From the NCBI GenBank assembly GCA_963978905.1, contig OZ022258.1, positions 39,416,591 through 39,480,590 on the forward strand: 64,000 nt of DNA, in the 5' to 3' direction. The notes under the pieces were generated by a model. It was not told the DNA's origin. It ran no database searches and saw nothing but the letters and a program-made list of their open reading frames with translations. Position numbers and translations under genes: made by a program. The stretch is from Trichostrongylus colubriformis. Its lineage: Eukaryota > Nematoda > Chromadorea > Rhabditida > Trichostrongylidae. Below, piece after piece: positions 1-11,400 of this stretch; within the stretch, counting starts at the first letter, position 1, and every line of letters begins with the position of its first letter.

Positions 1-25
1 ATTCGTGTGTATATGTGTTTAATAG

Positions 26-1426
26 GTGGATTCGCTGATGAGACTTTGGCCGAAAGCATTGGATCTGCACTTTGCCAGCATGCTATCGAAGGAGGTAGCG
101 GTCGAACGGTTGCGAAACTCTGTGGAGCGTTGCGAGATTCCTCGACGTCACACGCACTCTCGAGGGTTAGACTTCAAGTTCACTTTTTGTGAATCCGGTT
201 TGTAACTGGCATCTTTCAGGGGTTGCTGTCATCAGTATCGCAATATTTTGAATGCCGAGATCGGTTGCGCGCTGATCATTTTCGCATGTGGATCTCTTTT
301 CTCTCATTCGTTGCCGATCTGTATGCGAATATTGGAGGCGGGAAAGACGGTGAGTCCGTTGCACTTCCCATTTCTTCCGATCTCCAGCTTGCGTTTCTTT
401 CTATGTTGATGTATTATTACACAAGGCCCTTAAGCGTTGATGTTCCTGGTATTTGATGTATCTCATTTTCAGGGGAGCTTGTAAACTTCGTTTTCCAAGT
501 GTTCGATTATCTTCTGAGAGCGCCGATTCTGGAAACGCTGAAAATTGAAGAGGTTTGCTTGTTTTTTAGCTATACTAAGAAAGTACCGTCGCTACATACG
601 CTATTTACCCAACCCAATCCATGATCGTGTTCATACCACAAAATCGTTCAGCCATAGCCGCTTTTTGGGGTTGGGAACGAGTGAGCCGTCGCAGGGCCAT
701 GATTATTAGTCTAGAAGCTTCTTTTTCAGTGAGAGCTGGTTTCACACCGTCTCCTTCACCACAAAACATGGACTTTAGTGAAAGTCTCTTTTCTAAATAG
801 TTAATCACCTTTCAAGCTGTCCCTGAGCGAAATCCTTTTACTGTGATTGCTTGTTGCAGCTTGAGTCCTTGATCTCAGCACTGTTGTCGGTGGGTTATGA
901 CTTGGAGCGGGAGTGCCCTGACCAACTTTCTCTTCTCAAGGATTTGATCAGGTATGTTCGATCGTGAGGACGCGTCCACATTTTGTGCACCGATAGTGGC
1001 ATGTGCCCGCCGCTGACCATGGCGGTACTCTGGTGACGTGATCTGTTTATGAAACGCTTGACTCAACCGTACTACAGTAAGATGAACGAGGCGAGAGTCT
1101 TCGTATCCGAACTTTGACACAGCGAAATTCGAATTCGTGCGCTCTCGCCACGATCATCATACTGTGATATGGATGGGTGAAGCGCTTTGTGAGCAGTGCG
1201 CGTCACCGGAGTGACGCCGGCGCGGGTGCGTAAAGTATGAACGCGGCTTTAGGCTTTCAATGGCTGGCGCAGTGTATGAAGAGCTTCTTGTTACAGAGAC
1301 GCGTTTATTGACGTTTCTGAACCATGGGCGCGAAAAATGATTCTTCTGCTGTTGGAGCTTGGAGCAAGTGGATGGAAACTTCCGGCTGAAGCAAATGAAT
1401 ACTATTTCCAACAGACTACAAACTAA
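26..1426 (+). CDS. MIF4G-domain protein, 3' part (five exons)
   Basis: Exons read as 26-165, 220-349, 473-552, 860-951 and 1297-1426 (stop TAA 1424-1426), all joined by GT..AG introns in consistent phase. The product has the alpha-helical pattern of MIF4G domains: FRMWISFLSFVADLY in exon 2, LISALLSVGYDLE in exon 4, and a last exon reading EPWARKMILLLLELGASGW before a short acidic tail. That ending resembles the small MIF4GD/CTIF/PAIP1-type adaptors, which bind translation-initiation or mRNA 3'-end factors in the cytoplasm; this function is family knowledge, not visible here. The 5' exons lie outside the window, so the start is unknown; base 26 follows a TTTAATAG acceptor. It could instead be an eIF4G-like protein, but the end soon after the MIF4G helices favours a short adaptor. 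Confidence 0.75.
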
Positions 1427-2338
1427 TTGAAAAACGGATGGTCTTGTTTGAAGCGATCACTCCTAACGGTTTCATAATCGTGTTTCTTGACTTCGGTCGA
1501 TGTACTTTTTTCTAATTATCTTTTCTTAATGATGTGCCTTCTTTGTAAATACTACACTCGCTATTCGTTGTTGAGTTAAGAATTTGCTTGAATATATATG
1601 ACTATAATCCATGACCATATGTGCAATTTCTTCTGCTCATTCTTTGAATGATTTATTCGGTCATTTTTCTCTTAAGGTTTGTGTAATCATTTAGAAAGAG
1701 TTTTTATCCAAGTTATTATAGTCAGTCGTCTAGTCGCTTCTTCTAGTTAGCCCGCTATGCTGCTTTTTTCAGATACACGGTATCGCTATCATATTTATTC
1801 ATATTGTTTATACAGTTTCCGATTGCCTTATTAGAACGTTTATCTTGATAAGCTGTGAAATTTTCTTTTCATCGCAATTATGTCCGCACATCGATTGATA
1901 TCAGTGGCAGTCACTTGCTTTCGCTGTAGCATGCAGCATTTGAAGTTCAGCTGAGCCCTGTATGTATCTATCACAGCTGAATTATTTTTGAAAGACCTAT
2001 ATGGCTGCGGTGCTTTTATATGTTAAGGCGATGTGCTATGATTTGTTTATTGTTTGTAATTGTACATATGCAGAACTAACAAATTTTGGAGGTTTTTTTA
2101 TATAGTGTTGTAACAATGCATTCGGTGATAGCGCCGAGCTTATATACTTCTCCTGCAAGTAGTCTTCGTAGTTCCGCTAATGGCCTTCTGCGATTTCCTA
2201 AAATCACTGCACTAGCTCACAGAGGCGCTCCTGCAGCACCCTCTTCATCTGCTCCTTTGATCCTCGGTTTCTACCGTCGCTCCCATTTCCATAAGTAAAA
2301 AGTGAAGATACATATTCTTCGTGGAGAGGAGCCAGCTG
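1427..2338. other. AT-rich intergenic stretch, no gene seen
   Basis: This interval follows the MIF4G stop. A 70-codon open frame at 2086-2298 has no family resemblance and no convincing splice context, so I treat it as chance. No repeat with a second copy in the window was noticed. Confidence 0.5.
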
Positions 2339-2698
2339 GGTGGCAAGACAGGAACGATAATTCAGGCCGATCACCCATTTCTCGCCGTCAAATAAAATGT
2401 CTGTGGTGCAGTGCCGTTGCTCTAGCCGTCTGGGGCTCTCCTAGATTTGCCTGAGCTTTTCAGAGGGGAGCCTTGTCAACAAGACCGATACTTCGGGACG
2501 GTCACCCGCTTCCCTGACGTCAAATAGAATGTAGTTTGGGAGAGTCCCAGACGGCTAGAGGACATGCTCCTTCCCTGAAAGGCTCAGGCAAATCTAGGAG
2601 AGCCCCAGACGCTAGAGTAACGGCACTGCACCACAGACATTTTATTTGACGGCGGGAAATGGGTGATCGGCCTGAATAATCGTTCTTGTGGGTGGCAA
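2339..2698. mobile_element. Fold-back MITE (360 bp)
   Basis: Two long arms are near-perfect inverted repeats: about 2339-2478 against 2537-2698. Both contain, in opposite orientation, CAGGCAAATCTAGGAGAG and the CGGCCTGAAT/ATTCAGGCCG end. There is no internal coding frame of note. The structure is that of a palindromic non-autonomous DNA element. Confidence 0.75.
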
Positions 2699-2998
2699 GT
2701 TGAGTTCTCTGTGCTGTTTCACTTGGGAACCATTGAATGTGTACGGCTGTGTGTTCACGAACTGGTTCCGCGTCTTGCGTTAGGTGCGCTGCTGGAGTTC
2801 CAATCACCACTGCTGTATCTTTTCAGAGGTTGTTGGGCGGACTACAAAGTCGGAACCCATTAGTGCAGTAGTTCTGAAACTTCACCTGATCTTGGATAGC
2901 GCGAGCTCTACGAAAAATTCTGATGTATGCGAAGTTCAACTAGTTCTCAAAGTGTGGAAGGAAATCTTGTCACGAGGTCAGCATTTCTGGAGTGCAGA

Positions 2999-3413
2999 TG
3001 GTGGTGTAAGGCTGAGGTTATACCTTGCGATTCGTCCGGACGAACCGCCCGGTCCACACCATCGAATTATCGCAAAGTTGCAGACCGCGACGCACGCTAC
3101 AGTAGTGCGCGCGCACCACCCCGCTTTTGAATGCTGCAGTGCGTCTGTGTATTGTGCATCAATTTTTTCGATTCATGATTGCGTGTTCGTGTAACATGTT
3201 CAATAGTATGTTGTTACTCATAACGTGTTTTCGTTTCAGGACTACCTCGTCATTCCGTCTTGAGAGCTCCGTAGCTGAGATAGTGCGGTAGGCAGTGCGC
3301 GCGCACTACTATAGCGTGCGTCGCGTTCTGCAATTTTGCGATAATTCGATAGTGTGGGCCGTGGAGGTTGTCCGGACGAAACGCAAGGTATAACCTTAGC
3401 CTAACGCTAGAGG
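2999..3413. mobile_element. Fold-back MITE (about 410 bp)
   Basis: The arm at 3003-3126 (beginning GTAAGGCTGAGGTTATACC) pairs with 3290-3408 (ending GGTATAACCTTAGCC). Both arms carry the TGCGATAATTCGATGG-like and GTGCGCGCGCA blocks in inverted order. It is non-coding. Confidence 0.75.
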
Positions 3414-4831
3414 ATCGAGAGAAAAGCGACTTCAAAGAAAAGGGCACGCCGCTCGTTTTGAAACGCTGAGAATGCGGTGTGAGACTATTTATGGCATTTC
3501 TCTGCTGGACCTGCTGGCTATATGTGTATATCATTGTGTTCCCTCCTTTCCCAATACCTTTCATTGCTTCTTACCCTATCAATTACGTTGTTTATTGTTA
3601 CAGCCAACCATCCAGTTGTTTATATTGCTGCCTTGAAATTCTGCGCAGTTTGCGCATAATGTCAGATTTAGTGTTATTTGATAGGGAATTTAGACACTTT
3701 TCTGTCGCTTTGTACAAGCAATTAAAGCTAGTGTATTGGAAAAGTCAAATATTCCACTTCTCCAAGGCATTAATTTGCCTTTGGAATGGAGTTATCTTGG
3801 ATATTTGGTATGATTGATGCAGTTCACTACTGCGAATAGCGTTATGAGCGTTTTCACTGGTTCGCAGAAGGTCGGGTAACGTGGAAGCGCAGTCATCGTA
3901 GATTTATCATAAATGAAAATGCTGGGCTTTTTACAATCCATAGGAATGATGCAAGTAATTTTGACATTTATTTGGTAGTTACGCTCGTAAAAAGGTCACT
4001 CCATCTCGCAGTTTCGCAATGGAGCGCGCAGTTGGCAACACTCACTGTTTCGTTCACCTTGTTACGCGATTCGAACGAATTTAATGGTTCTTTGGCGAAA
4101 ATCCAATGGCGACAAAGTTTTCTTCGGTGGCAGACTTGTTACGAAATTGTGATGTGCGGTGACCTCGAGGCCAATGGTGTAAAAGTAATTTCGAAATTCT
4201 TTATCAGGCTCTGGGGACCGACAGCACCCATACAGATGAAGCAACCCCTGAAGAAAAGAGAGCCTGACCAGCTCAAGCGAAGAACAAAACTAACAATCAG
4301 TAAAGGTGCGTACACAAGTGCGAGTCTGTTAACATAACGCCGGAGTACAACAATGTAAACCTAGTGTGTAACCCAAAAACTACGACAGGAACGTACTCGT
4401 GTTGAGCACTGTATATCGGTACTATATAATACTATATAATGAGATGGGAGGGTACACTACAGAGAATGCGCTGTCTCATTCATGATTCTTCGCACGGTGG
4501 ATCTTGGGACATAAGGTTCAACGTTAAGAGTGATATGTTATGTATAGGTTTCAACGTTTTCTGAAATGCCATTCCCCTTCCCCTCTCCTGCATTAGGCTG
4601 CGACCAAATATGTGTATATGTAGGCGTGTGAATTCTACCAGAAATTGAAAAGTGGAATCATTTCACGGAAGGATGACAGTGTTCCCTCGGAACACAGAGT
4701 TCCATATTACACAGGGTGCCTTTCACCCATAATGTGAAAAACCTAAACTCAGCTGGTGACAGACGCGACTCCCTTGGTGTGAGGTGCATGATAGTTTGCT
4801 TAAAGTTTCAACTTGTCCTCCCCTTAATACA

Positions 4832-4943
4832 TTGGAGTAAGTGATGAAAATGCTAGTTAATGAAACTATTTGGGTTTTTTTGGCTCAGTCAAGAAGAAAT
4901 CCCGAATTGCTTAGTCAACTAGCGTTTTCATCACTTACTCCAA
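4832..4943. mobile_element. Miniature inverted-repeat element (112 bp)
   Basis: Starts TTGGAGTAAGTGATGAAAAT and ends with the near-perfect inverse of it (ATTTTCATCACTTACTCCAA with one change). The terminal inverted repeat is about 28 bp and the centre is AT-rich. It lies just upstream of spastin exon 1. The rest of 3430-5478 shows no recognisable gene. Confidence 0.7.
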
Positions 4944-5478
4944 CGCTGAGATTAGTGTGATGCAATCGTTGAAAAGTTAGGGATGGCGTGTCGTGAAACG
5001 GTGCTCTAAATTACCATCAAATTGGTCGGTTTCTAGAATACGATGAAGTGCGTTTTCCGTAATCGCACCAAAAGGTTTTTGCTTGACAAAAGGCTTCTCA
5101 TATTTGCTTCACTTTTTCAGAATTAAGCTAATGTTAAAGAGATCATGTCAATGTATTTCTCTAAGCATTTGAAGCTTAATCAAGGATTTCCTTGAACTGT
5201 TTTCTAGAGCGACCGTAGCTATATGATACGTGCCTCGCGTATCAGTTCTTTTTCTAAACTTTTGATTGATAGCATTCATTTTATGGAAAAGCTCTAGCAA
5301 GAGCTATTAAGTAATTACGGAACTCCTTTTTGAACTTATTCAACTCTGATTATTTATTTATTTATTTAGAAGCCTATGCATTTGCTGTAATTACATTCTT
5401 GGTAGGACTCTTGCATTACCGAAGTTCTCTCTATGTATAAGTCCTTTGATACAATTTTAAAGCTAACCACTTTAAGGA

Positions 5479-8400
5479 ATGAGTGTGCTCAATAGGCGAG
5501 ACGCCTCACAGCAGGCGAAGCTCGAGCAGTTCCTGAACCACTTCAATCAAGGACGCTCAAAGTTAATGGAAGCCGTGGAGATCGACGAAAAGTACGATGG
5601 TGAGCTAGCAGCACCTTTTTCTTTTGGGCTGAGTCTATTATAGTGCCTTTTCTGGACAGATTCGGTCAAGGAGAAGAAAATCGTAGCTTGCGAGCTTTAC
5701 AAACAGGGCATGGACGAGTTCAAAAAGGTAGTAATAGTAGTAGTGATAGCGTGATTTCTCGTTGAGCCTCCATACTCCTGAAAGCTTATACTATAGGCGG
5801 AAACCGTAAACGTTATGGATGTGCCTGTCGACAAGAGAAAAGAGGTTGCTGAAGCGAAAGAAAAGATGAAAGGTTATCATCGCAGTGCGCAAGATCGTTT
5901 CCTAATCTTAAGTGAGTAAGTCGCTGTTGGAAGTTCGTGCATTCACGTATTGAATTCTGGCTTCTTTCAAGTGAATAAGATAAACGGCACGAACAGACCA
6001 ACTCATTCAACTTCACTACCTGGTCCCTCAAGTGCTCGAGTTGCTTCTCCTGCACGAAGGGGAGCACGTATGCATTCTGCTGGTGCCGTAAGTACTTGTA
6101 GTGTTGTTTCTTCTGCTTTCTAAGCTGATTTCGTCAACCAATTTCATTCATTTTTTGGCTTCTTTCCCGCCCTGTTTTCGCGGTTGACCTATTTCACGAT
6201 CAATGCTATATATAATTGATAATTTGGATACTTTACGAATTTTTGTGAATGGTTGGAGTAAGAGTAGCTCGATCATAGAAATAGCATGATCATGAGTCTT
6301 AGGGGCAGTGTATTCCTGTCGCTCGTGTCTACTCTTATAACTCTGTTCTTATTCTATTCTACTATACTGAACAATACATCCAGGTTCTGTTTGCGCTGTT
6401 TTAATTCGGATTGCTCCACCTTCTATTAATATGACATTTACCAGCTGTGAAATAGGCTCCTGAACATGTGTCCGAAAGCAACGGTCGATTTCAATTTGAA
6501 ATTTGCTGAGGCAATGTCTGGCTGTCTTGCAATTGAAGTCTCGTTATGATTGAGTTTTGGTAGCCTTCAATTCATTTTCCGCGAATGGACGGTGCGTATT
6601 GGAGTAGTTGCGAAGTGCTAAGCTCGGATTATGGTCTGCTGTGGGGTGTGATCCTGGTTTTAACTGCATCTCATTTTATGACGCTTGTGCATATTGATAG
6701 TGGATCACGAGGTTTGAAGAACAACAGCGAAATGCCAAAAAATCGGTTGCGCTGATGACTTGGTACTTAAAAAAAAGCCATGTGAGAGCAATGTCTTGTG
6801 AGGGTGTGATACTTGTCTTGTCACGTGCCTTTACCATGATCAATTTATTAAAACATAAATGAATTCAGAATCAAAATGCAAACGCTTGTGCATTGATTCC
6901 CACTCGTCAGCAGCTGCTCAAAGGAGTAGATCCCAAGTTCGGAGAGCGCCTACTGGATGAAATGCTTGATCGAACAGGCGTTCGATTTTCCGATGTAGCA
7001 GGATGTGACTCAGCGAAGGAAGCACTTGAAGAGGTATCATAACAATTACAGTGAATTCATTCAGACGATGAGTAACTAACATTTCAAAAGGCTGTGATTC
7101 TACCGGCCTTGAATCCAGGATTGTTCAGCGGTCTTCGTCAGCCAGTAAAGGGTATTCTCTTGTTTGGGCCTCCGGGCAATGGAAAGACAATGCTCGTTAG
7201 TTTTTTTCTTTAATCATGATGTTACCGTGCACAAGTTTTTCGAACCTCCCATTTCTTTTTCTAGGCAAAGGCCGTTGCATCGGAAGCACGTCAGGTCTTC
7301 TTCAATATTTCAGCAGCTAGTTTAACTTCGAAGTGGGTAGGAGATGCAGAGAAGACGATACGCAGTCTTTTCCAAATTGCAAGGAATGCTCAACCAGCCA
7401 TTATTTTTATTGGTCAGATGTGTTCTTGTTTGATTTTCACTTCTCATTATTTTCATTCAGTTAATAGTCAAAAGAGGCCAATCCAAACCTGTCTTTCGAA
7501 ATTTCAACGTTACCATCTTGAGCTATCTTACCCTATGTATAGATGCGGTTAAGCGTGAGTTAGTGAGTGTGTGTTTGATTGGAAATTCATATTATACGTA
7601 CCAGCAATCACAATCCTCGTTTTTTGAGGGTGGTAAAGCGACATCAATGGTGTGATCAAAACTAATCACGACTGATAGTGAGAAATTCAATACAAACTTT
7701 CTCGTAAAAGGAGAAAATGTGTGCCGTGTGGAATTGATTGTGTTCGCTGATGCCGAAGTTGGGGAAAATTTTGTAAGGTTCAGTGTTGAGGAATAAGTTT
7801 CTGTGGTTTTTTTTTTGTTCTTTGTTTTTCACATTGTTCCCTTCATCTCACAAAGCTTATGTATGTTTTCGATAGAGCTTCTTCTGCTCTACAAAACGCT
7901 ACTGTCTGTTTTTCGATCCTTTCCATTGCCTAATATTATGAGGTTTGGAAAAGAAGTAAGCTGAAGGCAAAAATTCGCACTCCCGCCACATCATCTTCCT
8001 CGTCTGCCATCGAGATCAAAAAATGTATGCGCATATGTTTTCGATAGAGCTTTTTCAGCTCTACAAAATGGTATTGCCTTTACTCAGATCGCACAATTTT
8101 TTGCTGTTTTTAAGACTTACAAATGCAGCTCAGCAAAAATGTGCACTTTCGTGTCTTATCTTCATCGCCTACTTCAGGATTGAGGATCAGTCGATAGAGC
8201 TAATAGCTTTTTTTGCATTTTTTGTTATACAAGATGATTCCACTAGTCTTTCGACTACTTTCACAGTTTGATATTCCTGAGTCGTAGAAATGGCGTACTC
8301 AGTAAAAGCCCACCCGCACTTTTTTCGCAAAAAATCGAGATTCTACCAAATATTTTCATCGTACAAAGAACCCCTCAATTATAACAGTAGATGGCTGGGG

Positions 8401-11400
8401 ATGTCTTCTTCTCTTTCCCCTGATTTCACTGACGCGAAAAGGTCAACTTTTAGGGCCTCGATGCGCCAAAAGTGCAGAATTTTCCCTACAAATTGCTCCG
8501 TTTCTAAACCTTAAAATGACAAACAATCAACCGATCCAAAACAAAACCGTTTTGTAGAGCTGAGAAAGCTTAAGCGAAAACATACGCGCGTACATTTTTG
8601 ACTTCGATGGCAGACGAGGAAAATGAAGTGTCGAGAGTGCGAATCTTTGCATTCGAATCATTTCATTTGTAAACCTCGTAGATATTAAGCAATCGAAGAA
8701 ATCGAAAAAACAAGTAGTAGCGTGTCGTAGAGCGAAAAAGCTCTATCGAAAAATATAAGCTTTGTCGAAGGATGAAGGGAGCAATGTGAAAACAGAGAAC
8801 GAAAAAACCGCAGGAACCCAGTATCTTACTACATATACTACCAGCTTGACTGAAGCACAGTACTGCGTGCAGCACACGACGTAGTGATTAAAAAATGGGC
8901 TTGATCCGCTGACAGCGATTTGAAATGATCAGCTTTTGCACTTCACCGCACAATTTGTGTCCAAAGGCCTATCTAAAGACTAAAGATAGCATATACTCGT
9001 CGATACATGTCATTTCGGATCATCCCGCCGATGTTTCGTGGTCACTTCCGACACTACACTTCCTGAATTCCGTTGTGGGTACTTCACTGCCGTTGCTGGT
9101 AGCGTTATGAACATAATTTGAATAGAAGCTTTCCAACGAATAATAAGGCGATCCTTCTTATATCGTCGTGAGGGTGCAAAGACTTGCATCTTGTAAATTT
9201 ATGAAGTAGTTTCTCCTTTTTGATTTCACAGATGTAACAGTCTTCACACATTCATCGTCCTACGTGGCTTCGCGTTCAGATGAGATCGACTCCATACTGT
9301 GCGATCGGACTGAGAAGGATACAGAGGTGTCACGAAGGATGAAAACTGAGTTTTTGCTCCAGTTTGACGGCGCTGCCTGTAATCCTGATGATCGAATCCT
9401 TGTTATTGGCGCTACAAATCGACCACATGAACTCGATGACGCAGTGTTAAGGTGTGAATACTTGACCAGCTTCTACTTTTTGCTTTTCTTTCTTCTTTTT
9501 AAAATCACCCTCAGCTGGTTTTACTTCAGCTTTTTTCTTCTTTCTAGAAATACCGCTTGCTAAAACGTGTTTGAAGGCTCATTTTGATTACCGCAACGTG
9601 CTAATTCTATTTCGTTTTTTGTCTTTGTTTAGGTAAACCAGCTCGGACAGCAGTTGGTTAATTTTTCGTAAGATATCGCGTTTTCCAATTTTGAGCTGGG
9701 ACAATATTTGGAGATTTGCATTTGTACCATTTCCACTTTGAACTGGACACTTTTCAAACCAATATTGACGTTTTTCAAATCACCAGGAACGATTTTTAAG
9801 CCACATCAGCTTTTTTCAAACCACCCAGAACATTTTTCGAATCAAAATGGATGTTTTTCAATTTAAAGGAATCGTCCACGGAAAATGAGTTTTTGTGTTA
9901 CCCATGTATTTATGTTGTATTTGCCTAATGTTGGCCTCATGCAAAATTTCACGCAAAAAAATGTGAATCTGGCTGAGATACAGCACCACAAAGTGCGGTC
10001 CCAGTGGGCGGGGCCTCCGTGTAAAAGCCTCGTACCGCGTCCGCCGTGGTCGGAGCCGCATTGTAGGAACAGAAGGTTACGTAAACAGTCCCACTCTCCG
10101 TTCCCAACGGCGGCGGAAGACGGGACGGGGCTTTTACACGGAGGCCCCGCCCACTGGGACCGCACTTTGTGTTGCTGTATCTCAGCCAGATTCACATTTT
10201 TTCGCGTGAAATTTTGCATGAGGCCAACATTAGGCAAATACAACATAAATATATGGGTAACACAAAAACTCATTTTCCGTGGACGATTCCTTTAAGTCGG
10301 ACAACTTCCTATGAGCATTTCTGACTGTTCTGATGAGAAGCGTATAATACAAAACATGTGTCAAATGGCAGTACCCGTCGATAAATAGCCGCTTTTCAAA
10401 AGAATTGCCGCGTCATGCGCGCGAAATACTAACACGGCGGCTTGACTTTCGTAACCCTTCAGTTGTGACGAAACTGCGTACTGTCCAGTGTACTTCACGA
10501 GCATCCATGAGCAGCAAAAAGAGCTCAATTTCTGGTGAGCGGCGGCGTTGCGGACGAACTTGGCGCAAAAGGAAATCCTCGTCAAGCTTGTACGTGGGCA
10601 CAAGATCTATCCATGAAGCCGCTCATGTCGCTGGTGTTAACGAGAGTACGGCAAGGAATATCATCAGTGCGTACAGGTAGGAAGGTGCCATTGTCCAGCG
10701 TATCTGTGGAGGAAACAGAAGATCCAAGTTGACCGCGGAAGTGCTGCAGCGCATTGAAGAGATCGTGGAGTAACATCCAGAAGATAATACCTTACGGAAG
10801 ATTCAGGAACGGCTGAAGGAAGTGAACATCGAGTTGGCCGTTTCTTCTACTTTCAACGCCCTAAGAAAGTTGAAGATTAAACTGAAGAAATGCCTCTATG
10901 AATTGGACCGAGTCAACATGATGAACATGACGGCTGCTGCGGCAGGGCAACCCTTCAGTAACTGAACGTGTTTTAATAATCTGTTTACTTTTTTTTTGTG
11001 GAAACTTGTATTTGTTTTCATCATATTGCATTAAGAATACACTATGAAGTTCAAGAAGATACTCAAATAAACAAAAAAATCAAAAAATAACAAAAGCAAA
11101 GACGTCCATGTTAATGTGAAAGACGTTTTTTTTTCATTTGAAAAACGTCTTATTCGATTTCAACAATGTCCCAGCTGTTTTGAAAAGTGTCCAGTTCAAA
11201 GTGGGAATGGTATATATGGGACATTGTAATCGTTGTGGTACTCAAAAGTGCAGTGAGAGGGGGGGGGGGGGTAAGGAGAACGTGACATGGGAACATGATG
11301 TGTGATATTAAAGCAAAACTCGCATTGAAGAAGCGCGGCTCGAGGACTTATCTATCCATCACCTAGGATGCAGAGGGGTGCGAAAGAAAAGCCTCTGTTC

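Larger units (their letters stand above)
9700..11215. mobile_element. Degenerate DNA transposon flanked by inverted arms
   Basis: Left flank 9735-9790 (CCACTTTGAACTGGACACTT) recurs inverted at 11183-11210 (AAGTGTCCAGTTCAAAGTGG). ACGTTTTTCAAAT-type blocks are also inverted between 9770-9860 and 11125-11150. The enclosed DNA holds a transposase remnant (10501-10965) and a later TTAA MITE (9867-10291). Exact termini and target duplication were not resolved. Confidence 0.55.

Noticed and set aside
2086..2298. 70-codon plus-strand frame as a further MIF4G exon
   Set aside because: The MIF4G frame already ends in a well-spliced terminal exon at 1426; the frame has no domain similarity.
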